From the NCBI GenBank assembly GCA_014843695.1, contig CM026398.1, forward strand, positions 12,905,584 to 12,969,583: 64,000 nucleotides of DNA. The letters are read 5' to 3'. The stretch is from Archivesica marissinica (lineage: Eukaryota; Mollusca; Bivalvia; Venerida; Vesicomyidae). The notes under the pieces were generated by a model. It ran no database searches. It saw only the letters and a list, made by a program, of their open reading frames with translations, and was not told the origin of the DNA. Position numbers and translations under genes: made by a program. The first letter of the stretch is position 1. The number at the start of each line of letters is the position of its first letter. This document shows, piece after piece, positions 49,887 through 60,445 of the stretch.

Positions 49887-49900
49887 TGTTACGCCGCATA
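49887..49900 (+). repeat. Left terminal inverted repeat
   Basis: tgttacgccgcata, exact reverse complement of 60432-60445. Confidence 0.85.
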
Positions 49901-49976
49901 GAGCTCCTAACCGATAGAGCTCATCGAGGAGCTCTATGCGTCGTTAAAGAACCGCATAGAGCTCCTATCCGATAGA
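49896..49976. repeat. Left subterminal motif cluster
   Basis: Four occurrences of cgcatagagctcc or its close variants (e.g. gaggagctctatgcgtcg) in both orientations. They match the cluster at the right end and are candidate transposase-binding sites. Confidence 0.6.
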
Positions 49977-50062
49977 GCTTCACATTGTCAATATGCCCGA
50001 TCGTCCCCATTGAGCTCCTCTGTTGTCAACTACTAAAACATATTAAACTACTGACTATTTTT

Positions 50063-51166
50063 ATGCTCCCCAAAGGGAGAGCATATAGTTGCCACTGTGT
50101 GTGTCCGTCCGTTTGTTCGTGCGTCCGTCCGCCGTCCGTCCGTTCGTTCGTCCGGGTACTTCTTGTCCGGAGTATAACTCGAAAAGCATAGAAGGAAATC
50201 AAATGAAACTTGAATCTGTGATGGAGGGCAATAAGATGGAGAGCAGAGCGCAAGAACCATAACTCTCTGTGTTGTCATTGATGATTATCTCCCTTTTCAC
50301 TTTATTAAATGCTTACTGTAGCATAACTCGTAAAGTATTGAATGAAATCTAATGAAACTTGAAACGGTGATAGAGGGAAATGAGGCGGTGTATAGAGCGC
50401 GATAACAACAAAACTCTGTGATGTCCCTACTGAATTATCTCCCCTTTTCACCTTATTATGTGCTTGTCCGGAGCATAACTCGAAAAGTATTGAAGGTAAT
50501 AAAAAGAAACTTGAAGCAGTGATAGAGGGCAATGAGGCGGCGTGCAGAGCGCAAGAACCATAACTCTCTGTGTTGTACTTATGTCCCCTTTTCACTTTAT
50601 TAAAGGCTTGTTAGGCCCCTACTGGTCGAAGAGCCGGCAATGGGGACTATAGGATTGGTCGATGTCCATCCGTCATTCCGCCCGCCCATCCCATCATGCC
50701 CGGTCCATATCTCCTAAACCTCTTGAAGGATTTTCACGAAACTTGGGTCAAATGTTCACCTCATCGAGATGACGTGCAGAACCCATGTTCCAGCCATGTA
50801 GGTTTAAAGTCAAGGTCGCACTTTGAGGTCAAACGTCAAGTGCCTACATTTCGTGTCCGGTCCATATCTCCTACACCCCTTGATGGATTTTCATGATACT
50901 TGGGTCAAATGTTCACCACATTGAGACGACGTGCAGAACCCATGTTCCAACCACATCGATTCAAGGTCAAGGTCGCACTTAGAGGTCAAAGGTCTAGTGA
51001 CTATATTTTGTGTCAGGTCCATATCTCCTGAACCCCTTGAAGGATTGTCATGATACTTGGGTCAAATTTATAAACCAGTAGGGGCCTTTGTATTGCTTGA
51101 CAATACTGCCTTCACTTGTTTATTATAAAAAGCAAGTCTCGGTCAAGCACCGAGTTTGGGGAGCAT
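50063..51166 (+). mobile_element. Nested 1.1 kb element with 12 bp TIRs and two tandem cores
   Basis: atgctccccaaa (50063-50074) faces tttggggagcat (51155-51166). Inside are a (GTCC)n-rich stretch at 50100-50155, about three ~150 bp repeats (cataactcgaaaagtattga at ~150 bp spacing, 50170-50615) and about 2.3 ~158 bp repeats (ggtccatatctcctgaaccc, 50700-51075). Non-coding; of a type common in bivalve genomes. Confidence 0.6.
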
Positions 51167-51244
51167 TCATCGGTTCCACCGATTTCCTTGTTTACTTTAA
51201 GTTTTACTCCTTTATTCCTCAATCAACCTCATCAAAAACAACAA

Positions 51245-51325
51245 ATCACAATCATCATCATAATAATCATCACATTCATCATCATCGCAATCATCATCAT
51301 CACAGTCATCATCATCCTAGTATAT
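51245..51325. repeat. CAT/CAA-rich microsatellite
   Basis: Imperfect (ATC)n with interruptions. Confidence 0.85.
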
Positions 51326-51719
51326 GAAAGTGGGCATGTCAAAATGCATCGTTTATTTAATTATGGATTACCAATATTTTGACTACGCCAAAAACGTTCA
51401 TTGCAAAGCTTAACTCTGCCGACCGGTGTTTTGGCGGTGACCGTTTGAAGTCATTTCGCGGCAAGGTTGTCAGTGTCAGATCAAAAGACGTCCGACTCCT
51501 TATTCGGAACCGTTTGAGGTCATTTTGCAGGGATATGCGGTGTTAAAAACGCGAGGCTGTCTCATTCCGATACAGTCGCTTGCCAAGGTCGGTTGACGAG
51601 TAAGGTAAGTCTTTGCAGTTCATTTGATGTGTGCAGAAATGTAGCTTTAATCAAGTCAGCTTGTCAGGACAATTACATACATCCTATTAAAGGTAAAGAT
51701 TAAAACTTGGTTCAACGGT

Positions 51720-51830
51720 ACTCTATATCAAAATGGAGTTGCACTTTAAAACTTTTGCATGTCAAAATGGAGCTGCACTTTAACATGTTTGCATATCGAA
51801 ATGGAGTTGCACGTTAACTTGTTTGCATCT
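51720..51830. repeat. ~45 bp triplication
   Basis: Three diverged copies of catgtcaaaatggagctgca + ctttaac. Confidence 0.7.
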
Positions 51831-51884
51831 AGATCATCAATCCTATAAAATAGTGGGGGCATAATTATGAGCATATAATCATAG

Positions 51885-52225
51885 AGCTTAGATATTTGGC
51901 ATGCAGCATTGTCTAGTGGATCTCTACTAAGATTGTTCAAGTCATGAACCCAAGCCAATATTGGCCCCACCCCGATGGTCACTTGATTTGACATACATTT
52001 ATAGGGGAACAAACTTTAAAAATCTTCTCTGAATCCACAAGATACAGAGCTACGATGTAGCATTATCAAGTGGACCTCTACCGAAATTGTTCAAGTCGTG
52101 ACCACCGGCAAAATTATTGGCCCCACCCTGGAGGTCACTTTATCTTACCTAGTGTTATATAGGAAAATACTTTAAAAATCAACTTCGAAACCACATATCA
52201 CAGACGTTAGATATTTGGCATGCAG
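51885..52225. repeat. ~157 bp tandem dimer
   Basis: atatttggcatgcagcattg ... ggccccaccccgatggtcac is repeated at about +157 bp and begins a third time at 52205. A different sequence from the dimers in the nested element, but of the same length class. Confidence 0.75.
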
Positions 52226-52746
52226 GATGGCCTAGTATCCGCTAATGCAATGTTTGCACTTTAGAATATGCAAATCTAAACGGATTCCGACTAAATTTGA
52301 ATTATTATATAGCATAATTTTAACAATATCTATTGAGTTTAAATGTTGGTAATTTGTGCTAACTTGTTTTAAGAGTTCTGACCCTTTTTAGACTTCAAAA
52401 ATGACATTTTGTCGTCCGTAAACACATGAGTTTGTACCCACGTTAATGGATCGACATCAGATTTTAAACTTAGCTGTATAGCTAAAGATCTCAGTTGGGT
52501 TCGAACATGAGCAATTTTCAGGCGCTGTCCCTCTGACAGCTCTTGTTATGTAGCTTTTTTAGAGATTTTTGGGGTAAACTTGCCAATGTTACTGATTGAT
52601 TGATATGTTGACACAGAATAGACGGCCAACACCATACACTCTTTGTATATTCGCCGCTCTACATGTGTAGTTGGTGTGGCCTTGCTGGGGGATCGGGAAA
52701 TGCTCTGTATCTATATTAAATTAATGTTAGATAGGCCACTATAACT

Positions 52747-52987
52747 TTAGGGTTTTTCCAGAAAAAAGTAAGAGGGGATGGGGGGATTACTGACCTTTTA
52801 GACGCCCACCCCCAGAATTGAAATTATTTTACACCCACCCCCACACAATTTTAATATGGTAAATGTATAATACATATAGGCGCACATAACCCGCACCCCC
52901 AGAATTGAAATTATTGCCGACCCCCACAACATTTTAATTCGGTCCAGGCCTTTCCTCCACCTTTACCTTTTTCTTGAAAAGCCCTAA
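52747..52987. mobile_element. Nested MITE, 241 bp, 25 bp imperfect TIRs
   Basis: ttagggtttttccagaaaaa at the left faces ctttttcttgaaaagcccta at the right (about 20 of 25 positions). The interior repeats cacccccagaattgaaatta twice. Non-coding. Confidence 0.6.
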
Positions 52988-53027
52988 TTTGTATTCTTGG
53001 AGCACGCGGCTATCACATGCGGATCCT

Positions 53028-54566
53028 ACGGTGTTCCGTTCAGGCCGTCGTAATATCGCTATCTGGTCGATACTACGATATCGCAATAACGATTGCACAA
53101 CAATACAGTACGATAGCACGATAACGATAGTACGAGACCACGATATCGTAAATGTCGTGCTTTCGTTATCGTACGATCGCTATCGAGTCGATACTATGAT
53201 AGCACGAAATCGCGATAGTACGAGACCACGATAACGATAGTACGAGACCATGATAACGACAGTACGAGACCATGATAACGACAGTACGAGACCACGATAC
53301 CATGATAACGATAGTACGAGACCACGATACCATGATAACGATAATACGTATCTCTCCATATCACAGCCATTCTCTCTCTATATATAACAGACACCAATCT
53401 CACTATAACTACCGTCTCCCTCCCTATAACAGCATGTCTTTCCATATAACAGTTCCCTCCCTATTACAGCCCCATCTCTGTAATAGCCATCTCCATCCCT
53501 ATAGCAGTCGTCTCCCTCTCTATAATAGCCGTCTCCCTCCATGTGAGGCTATAACAGCGACGTATCACCCTACAACAGCCGTCTCCCTCCCTATATCAGC
53601 CACTCCATACAACAGCCGCATGTCTATAACAGCCCCTCCCTGTAACAGCCACCTCCATCCCTATAGCAGTCGTCCGCTCCCTATAACAGTCGTCCCCCTC
53701 CCTATAACATCCCCTCTCTGTAACAGCCACATACACCACTATAACAGTCGTCCGCTCCCTATAACAGCCGTCTACCTCCCTATAACAGCCATATCCCTCC
53801 CTGTAACAGTCGTCTCCCTACAACAGCCATCTCTCTATAGCAGCCGCCTCTCTCCCGATAACAGCCGTATCCCTCCATACAGCAGCCCTCCATATAGCAG
53901 CACTCTCCCTTTTACAGCACTTCCATGTAACAGCCACATTCCGACAACAGTCGTCTCCCTCCAAATAACAGCCACCTCTCTCCCTGTAACAGTCGTATCC
54001 CTCCCTGTAATATCCACCTCCCTCTCTGTAACATCCATTTTCCTCCCTGTAACATCCACCTCCCTCCACATAATAGCCATCTCCCTCCCTAGCTGTAACA
54101 ATCGTCTCCCGCCCTGTAACGACCAACGTCCACCCTGTAGCAGCCACCACCATCCGCCATCTCTGTAACAGCAACCTCCCTACCTATAACATCCACCTCA
54201 TCCCTATATAGTAGCGTACTATCGTTATCATGGTATCGTGGTCTCGTACTATCGTTGTATCGACCTAATAGCGATATTACGATGGATATTACGAACACCG
54301 TCGGCTGATCCAGAATTACCAGCGCACCACGAAGGCACATGCTCTCCGGAAGACGAGAGTACGATAGCATGATAACGATAATACGATAGCACGATAACGG
54401 TAGTACGATACCACGATAACGATATAATATCGTTATCGTACTATCATTATCGTGGTCTCGTGCTACTGTTATTGTACTATCGTTATCGTAGTATCGTACT
54501 GTTTTGCTATCGTGCTATCGTAGTATTGACCGGATAGCGGTATTATGATGGCCTTAACGGAACACA
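53028..54566. mobile_element. Nested TIR element with self-complementary ends and C/T-rich core
   Basis: The left end (acggtgttccgttcaggccg, then gctatctggtcgatactacg) is mirrored at the right end (cgtagtattgaccggatagc, then ggccttaacggaacac). Next to both are runs of cgataacgatagtacgagac in both orientations, and a further partial end lies at 54215-54305. The core 53350-54200 is a degenerate ~20 bp array (ccctccctataacagccatc). It has no gene; open frames here are repeat-driven. Confidence 0.6.
53350..54205. repeat. Degenerate ~20 bp pyrimidine-rich array
   Basis: tccctccctataacagccgt-like units, about 40 copies, low identity. Simple-sequence-derived. Confidence 0.85.
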
Positions 54567-54685
54567 GTAGTACTGCTATGAGATACAATCATTCGATAAA
54601 CAGCGCAGGGATACGCAACGGCGCGCCATTGGCAACATTATAGTTCTAATTATGTTTGAACCAACCATTTTCTTTTCTTTTCAGA

Positions 54686-56511
54686 ATGACAAATGCAAAA
54701 ATAGGACTTCTGACTCAGACGAAACACGAAACGTTGCGGGCCCTCGTTAAGAGATCATTCAAGATTCCGGTTGGAATGCGCAATGCCGAACAAAGAAAGG
54801 CTATCTACTTGGGGGGGGGGGGAGTTTGCCATAAACGAATATGGTCAATTGACTCTCGATGAGAAAGTTATTTTGAAAAATGGAGAAGAAAAAGATGAGT
54901 TCGAGAAATCTCGGCATAGCGGTGCGGTCGCTGTACGTGAAGCTTAAGGAAACGTACGTAGGAATATCTGAAAGAAGGATCATCGATGTATTAGAAGCAA
55001 GTAAACGGTATCAGCAGCAGCGCCCAAGGTTTTTGAAATAAACCGCAGCCAAAGACCATAACAGCTAAAGTTCCTGGGCAACATTGGCAAATTGATCTCA
55101 TTGAAATGCGGAACGATGCCGTCATATCCAATGGTAAAACCTACAACTATATATTGCAGGTGCTTGATGTTTATTCTCGATTCCTGATAACTCGGCCTCT
55201 CACAAACAAGAACTCTGCAACCGTTACAGATGCATTACAAGAGATGATGCATGAACATGGAGCACTAACGATCCTGCAGTGTGACCGAGGGACTGAGTTT
55301 CAAGGACATGTGAAACTGCTTTGTGAGCGGAACTCGATAAAAGTAATAAACTCTTCACCGTATCACCCACAATCTCAAGGCAAATGTGAGCGCGCGAATA
55401 GAACACTGAAAAACAAACTCCGTGTAGCAACTGCAAAGAGCGATGGGCTTAACTGGGCTGATGGTTTGCCAACAGTTTCATCAGTAATAAATAAAACGCC
55501 AAAACGCATTCTAGGAAATCGCTCACCGTTTGTCATTTACTTTGCTCGTGGTGAAGCTGGCTCTAGTAAAGCATATGGGTGTTCAAAACGTATTGATAGA
55601 CATTTGAAAACATTAGCGAACTTGGCAAGATTAAGAACAATTTCAAAAACAGGAGGGGTCGTAGGCTCATACAACATTGGCGAGAACGTGCTTTTGAGAT
55701 TTCCTTTCAGGAAAACCAGGATACCAATGAAAAGACACATTTTGAATGCAAAAATTCTAGATAAAAATCGAAATGGCTATAAATATTTAGTGAGGTTCAA
55801 ATCCCCGTCTGAAGACCTAACGGAAGCATGGGTAGGAGTGGAGAACATTACAAGTATTACAGCCAACATAGAGAAAAGAAAAAGAAAAACCGCTATGAAA
55901 CAAACGCACACCAGCGAAGAAAGGGACGACAACTTGAAAAAGAAAAGTGCCCATATGAAGAAATATTTCTTAGTGATAAACCATGGTCAGCATATTGATC
56001 AGTTTACAGAAAATGCTAGTGTCATCCATGATCCGATAGCCGATGGAAATTGTCAGTTTGACGCGTTTGTATACCAACTTGGGATATATACTGATCACAA
56101 GAAATTAAGAGAAAATGCGGTTAATCATATTGAACAGCACAGAAATCATTATGAGAATTACTCTGTGTTTTTTTTTATGAATTATATAAAACAGATGCGA
56201 AAAGACGGGACCTATGGCGACCACTTGACGCTCCTTGCATTGGCAAGAGAGTACAACTGTCAATGTCTTGTACTCTCTACACCGGGAATGGAATATACAA
56301 CATGGTTTCTAACGATGGGATGTTTTACCCCGACATCGTGACCATTGTTTTAGGTCATTTCCCAGAGAACGCTGGGATGCACTATGTGAGTATAAACTTA
56401 AGTGCATCATGTTTCGATACATGCATTGAAGCCTCTAGAAGTAATACAGAATGGTATTATGACACAAACCAATCTGTCCCAGAAAATGAAACTTCGGAAA
56501 ATGAACATTAA
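54686..56511 (+). pseudogene. Integrase-OTU protease transposase gene, frameshifted
   Basis: The segment starts at the ATG right after a strong splice acceptor. The N-terminal part reads to about 54810, where a run of 12 G shifts the frame; two more breaks occur before 55040. The integrase core is then open to about 56300: first Asp in WQIDLIEM (55094), second in LQCDRGTEF (55283), Glu in QGKCERANR (55388), i.e. D-D-E with 34 residues between the last two. HPQSQGKCERANRTLK is the Gypsy/retroviral-type signature. After a basic linker comes an OTU-like cysteine protease: DGNCQFDAF with the catalytic Cys, then LALAREYNCQCLVLS. The His motif (GMHYVSI, about 56375) lies one frame away, so there is another frameshift near 56300. 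Expected role: nuclear transposase; OTU enzymes remove ubiquitin. Non-functional as read, unless the breaks are sequencing errors. Confidence 0.8.
54811..54822. repeat. G12 homopolymer in coding region
   Basis: Twelve consecutive G break the integrase frame; equally likely to be a true slippage mutation or a base-calling error. Confidence 0.85.
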
Positions 56512-56606
56512 CGGAGTTTGCAACAGTGGCCAAAAACGCGTTATTCGGAAGCAAGTAGATACAATCAGCGAAACGAGGAAACGTTCACGAAAACCCGGAT
56601 TTCAGT
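56512..56606 (+). other. Basic linker segment between OTU and F-box frames
   Basis: In another frame this encodes SGQKRVIRKQVDTISETRKR and RSRKPG, a basic, nuclear-localisation-like stretch. It suggests that the OTU and F-box frames were once one longer ORF or closely spaced ORFs. Confidence 0.35.
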
Positions 56607-56999
56607 GTGTGTAAGAAGGCAACCATTTCTATACTCTCGCTGCCTATTGAGATATTAATGTATATATTTAGACTCTGTATTGTTAATTATCCACGCACAC
56701 GATACGTTCTGACAAAGGTATGTCCGTATTTTAAAGAAGTAGTACGCACCGTTAACATTCCAAGACCAGAAATTCACATCGGTCCCTCCGTTATGGAAAG
56801 CGTTCAAACTAGGGTAAGTGTTCGCAGACTAATCAGAAGGTCTGGTTCACACAGTGGATTATGCTTATCGTTAAGAAATATAATCAAAGAATCTCGATGG
56901 GCAAATGCATGGCTGACACTTGATCACGTTGGCATCGGTTGGTATTGTATTACGGATATTACGTACGGACATGCTTCAAAATTGTACACTGACCGTTAG
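56607..56999 (+). CDS. F-box-like protein frame inside the transposon
   Basis: Open for 130 codons to a stop at 56997-56999, without an ATG at its upstream end (it opens at a GTG next to a splice-acceptor-like ttcag), so the true start is unknown. Residues ~10-50 read SLPIEILMYIFRLC then YVLTKVCPYFKEVV, matching the F-box pattern L-P-x-E-I-L-x-x-I-F ... V-C-x-x-F-x-x-x-V. F-box proteins link substrates to SCF ubiquitin ligases through Skp1. The remaining ~80 residues match nothing I know. It follows the OTU domain by about 100 bp on the same strand. It may be the C-terminal part of the same protein or a separate ORF; possibly decayed. Confidence 0.5.
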   Translation: MCKKATISILSLPIEILMYIFRLCIVNYPRTRYVLTKVCPYFKEVVRTVNIPRPEIHIGPSVMESVQTRVSVRRLIRRSGSHSGLCLSLRNIIKESRWANAWLTLDHVGIGWYCITDITYGHASKLYTDR

Positions 57000-57243
57000 T
57001 TATCGTGCAGAAAAGAAAGCATGACACTAAATGTGATTTTGCTTTTGATTGTTGTCATACCGTTATGATCCCTGTTGGCTGTTTCACATTAAAATGTTCT
57101 AAGCATTGTTTTACGTTGATGTTTATATGTAGCACTTGGCCCATTTGCTTGATTGTAAAAATATTAAATCAGTCTATTGCTAAGTCTTTATTTACTCTTT
57201 TAACTGATTGTACTTGCGACAGTGACGATAATGAAGAAAATGT

Positions 57244-57249
57244 TTTTGC

Positions 57250-57294
<45 letters not shown>

Positions 57295-57740
57295 CTATTA
57301 TTGTGGTGGTGGTGGTGGTGGTGATGATTATTATTGTGGTGGTAAGGATGATTATTGTGATGATGAAGATTGTAGTGATGATGAAGACTGTTGTGGTGAT
57401 GATGATTATCGTGATGATGATGATGATTATTGTGATGACGATGATTATTGTGATGGTGATGATTATTGTGATGGTGATTATCGTGATGATGATGATTATT
57501 GTGATGGTGGTGATGTTGATTATTGCTATAATTGTGATGATGATGATGACTATTGATGATTGTATTGATGATGATGCTGATCATCACCATCATTAAAAAC
57601 AATACTGATGATCATCATCATCATCACAATCAACACCATCACAAACATAATATCAATTGTTGTCAAAATTACATAATAAAAATAATGATTATGATGATGA
57701 GAATGATTATGAAGGTGATCATCATCATCCGAATAATCAT
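57244..57740. repeat. GAT/GGT and CAT microsatellites
   Basis: (GAT)n at 57249-57296, (GGT)n, then mixed GAT/TAT to 57560, followed by CAT/GAT-rich sequence to 57740. The Asp-rich open frame here is microsatellite-encoded. Confidence 0.9.
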
Positions 57741-58440
57741 CATTATGTTCTAAAAGTTTCGTCTGCGATCATATACCTCTCATCACTGTAGGTTAAAAGT
57801 TATATTTGGCTTAGCGGCGCGCGTTCGAAACCCTACTTATGCCTATATAATAAACATGTCGATACAATTATGGCCCGAGCGATCGGTTATCCCCATTAAA
57901 ACGAATTTTCCCTGCCAGATGACAAATGCGTATCAGATTACTGCCATAATGAATTACATCTCCATCGTAAAATGCAGGGGTCTACTGTGTAATATAATAA
58001 TGGAGCACGTTCACAGGTGGCCAACTATGTAAAACCAAAACTTCGAGGTCCAGTATAGGTGTTGCTGCGACAAAATGGTACACCGCATGTCAATATTTTT
58101 AAAACCTATTAGAATTCGTAGAGCATCATAGACATTGAATTATCTCTGTGTCCATACGTAGTAAGATTTAAAGCCCTGGTCATACATTGTCGTGGATGCC
58201 GACTATTCGTGGAGTTGTTTGTCGTACTGGGTCGTGTTTAATCGACTGGTATTGTTGAATGGACATCAACTACCCGACTCAACATGACTCACGACGACTT
58301 AGTATCAATTAGCCACACATTGTTTTGTCGTCGTGATTCGGTGTGCATTGTCCTGATTCGTACTTGTGTCGTCGCGGGTCGTGTTACATTGTCCCGAGTC
58401 GGCTTGAGTCTTGACCGTTGTCGTCGTGCATCGTTGTTAA
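57741..58440. other. Transposon interior, interspersed repeat-like
   Basis: 58160-58440 shows scattered inverted copies of gactcaacatgactcacgac; it resembles 59500-59640, so one older repeat was interrupted by the element at 58441. Confidence 0.4.
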
Positions 58441-59495
58441 CAGGGCCATCATGGCCCTATGTCGCTCACCTGTGACATGTCAGCAAGCAAATACTGGTAT
58501 GTAATGTTTGCACTACATGTACATCAACATGTAATCATCACTGCAATTGCACTGGATCAATCTTCTTGTCGTGTCGATGCTGTCAATTTGATATATTACA
58601 CATATTCATAATAATCACATTCGTATGTGGAAGTCGTGATAGCGCAGTGGATGCCGCGTTCGCTTCAGGTGCGAAAGGTCCGGAGTTCGAGCCCTACTGG
58701 AGCCATTACTATTGTGCCCTTAGGCAAGGCATTTAAATTCCACGTTGTCTCTTCTCTCTCCCTCGTGGCGATGGATTCCATCAGGAATGAGGTCTCGAGA
58801 GTGATTTATATAAGTTGAAATAACTTGTTTCGCAATCGAGCTAACATAAATTTGTATAAACTAATCATATTCGTACTATAATGAAATTGGACCCCCACCC
58901 CCATTTTGGACACGGGCCACCATTTTAGCCTAGCTGTTTTAAAAAAGCATCATACATCGATCATTTCTATCCAGTTTCGTCGAAATCGGTCAATCGGTTC
59001 ATAAGAAGAAGATCTTTAAAGAATTTGTGCTATTTTTAGACGGTTGCCATCTTTGATTATGCGACACGCACCATAATAGCTACTCTGAAAAGGCATTACC
59101 CTCACATCACCCCTGTGAAGTTTGGCCAACATCTGCCCAGCGTTTCAGCCTTTCAGGAGGAGAAGACTTCTAATGAAAAAACAACATTTTGACCTTTCGG
59201 CGGCCATCTTGGATGACGTCATCATCCGATTTAGACAAAAAGGCGCCCGAGCAATCGGCTCAACGATACCTTCGATATGATATATGACTATATATGATAT
59301 GATATGATATGAATATGAATTTCCGAATTACTCCATTTTAGCTATTCTGAAAAGGCATTACCCATACATCATTCCTGTGAAGTTTGGTCAACATCGGCCC
59401 AGCGGTCCCGGAGGAGAAGGCGTTTGAAAATGTTAACGGACGACGGACGCCAAACGAAAAGCGGTAAGAATACCTCACTCGGGTGAGCTAAAAAT
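58441..59495. mobile_element. Bivalve-type interspersed repeat (interrupted by a SINE)
   Basis: Left end gggccatcatggccctatgt + cgctcacc, right end cggacgacggacgcc ... gggtgagctaaaa. The interior contains two diverged copies of aggcattaccctcacatcac ... gtgaagtttggccaacatc (59090 and 59350). The end motifs recall a frequent bivalve repeat; no coding capacity. Confidence 0.5.
58629..58863 (+). mobile_element. SINE family 2, full length, with TSD
   Basis: gtcgtgatagcgcagtggat head to caatcgagctaacataaatt tail. Near-identical direct repeats (atcacattcgta / atcatattcgta) flank it. Confidence 0.85.
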
Positions 59496-59644
59496 TAATG
59501 TCGACTAGGGATGATTCACCAGGAATAGCATGGCGATTCGCAATGACTCACCAAGACTCACGCCGACTCGGGGACGATTTAACACGACATTTTTGAACAT
59601 TTAAAATAGTCGGCGTGCCTTCCCGACTCAACATGACTTAAGGG

Positions 59645-60165
59645 CCTGTCACACATACACGTCCTCATTGATACTTGTTAAGAACTTGACAGGGACGTAT
59701 AGTAGAACTTCATTGAACGCCAAGCCGAAACGTTTGTTTTTGGACTTACAATCAAATGTCGCGCTTCCGCGGTCTGACCAGAACGGGATAAGAACTAGTT
59801 GTGAAATCCGTACGAACGTTACTCGAACGGCCTTGCCGTACAGACAACTCGGAGGCAGACGCAGTAATGGGAGATGACCAGTCCTCATGCATTCACGTTC
59901 TTGCAGTTGTTAGTACGCGAAGGTCTTTCGAGTAAAGTTCGTGCTGAGTTCAGAACTAGTTCTTATCCCGTTCTGGTCAGAACACGGAAGCGCGACGTTT
60001 GGTTTGAATAGTCCAAGACAAACGTGGCGGCTTGGCGTTCAAGGAAGTTCGTTTGCGTCCGTATCAAGTACTCGGCGTTCCCACCACGTTTTATTCACTT
60101 TTCTCGGTCGTGATACTAACGTCCTGCGAGGGCATGTAGGTGTGAATAGGTGTTAGGTGTTAATA
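59645..60165. mobile_element. Fold-back repeat
   Basis: The left arm (gaacgccaagccgaaacg ... cgcgcttccgcggtctgacc ... gggataagaactagtt, 59715-59800) is the imperfect reverse complement of the right arm (aactagttcttatcccgttc ... aagcgcgacgtttgg ... ggcttggcgttc, 59953-60040). About 150 bp of spacer. Non-coding. Confidence 0.6.
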
Positions 60166-60237
60166 CCTACAACGCGTACGTGCATTTGTATCTACAAGTG
60201 CACGTACAAGTCATCTCAACATCTTAATTATCGGAAG

Positions 60238-60425
60238 TGGGGAGCTCTATGCGTTAGGTTGAAAGACCCATTTTAAAGTTGATGTGTACCTTCGACTGAT
60301 AGGGCTCTCGGGAGCTCTATGCGTGTTTGCCTAACGCACAGCGCTTCTATGCGTTGTGGCCTAACGCATAGAGCTACCTGGGAGCTCTATGCGTCATGCC
60401 ACAACGCATAGAGGAGCTATATGGG
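60238..60425. repeat. Right subterminal motif cluster
   Basis: Six to seven copies of ggagctctatgcgt or acgcatagagct in both orientations, matching the left cluster. Confidence 0.65.
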
Positions 60426-60431
60426 TTAGGA

Positions 60432-60445
60432 TATGCGGCGTAACA
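60432..60445 (+). repeat. Right terminal inverted repeat
   Basis: tatgcggcgtaaca, followed directly by the target duplication tagcac. Confidence 0.85.

Larger units (their letters stand above)
51604..54684 (+). other. Candidate intron of the transposon gene
   Basis: A good donor (AAG|GTAAGT, GT at 51605) and a good acceptor (ttttcttttcttttcag ending at 54684) lie just before the first ATG of the integrase region (54686). If real, exon 1 is 5' untranslated and the intron absorbed the nested MITE, the TIR element and the C/T-rich array. Inferred from two splice motifs only. Confidence 0.28.
49887..60445 (+). mobile_element. 10.6 kb INT-OTU DNA transposon with 14 bp TIRs and 6 bp TSD
   Basis: Ends are exact inverted repeats tgttacgccgcata (49887-49900) and tatgcggcgtaaca (60432-60445). 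Both flanks carry the direct repeat tagcac (49881-49886 and 60446-60451), and the flanking halves belong to the same old SINE. The coding core (54686-56999) specifies a Gypsy-like DDE integrase with an OTU protease domain and an F-box-like frame. TGT...ACA ends and INT+OTU recall Ginger1 transposons, but Ginger1 is known for 4 bp CCGG/CCGT duplications, so this may be another INT-transposon lineage (IS3EU- or Ginger-related). It is inactive: frameshifts and many nested insertions. Confidence 0.75.

Noticed and set aside
53272..54168. 298-codon frame rich in Ser, Pro and Thr
   Set aside because: Generated by the degenerate pyrimidine-rich array; a frame also stays open on the other strand.
57005..57556. 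Asp-rich 183-codon frame
   Set aside because: The acidic part is a GAT/GGT microsatellite; the short upstream part has no recognisable domain.
49887..60445. Polinton/Maverick interpretation of the 10.6 kb element
   Set aside because: 6 bp duplication and integrase would fit, but no DNA polymerase B, packaging ATPase, protease or capsid frames are present, the TIRs are only 14 bp, and most of the length is explained by nested insertions.
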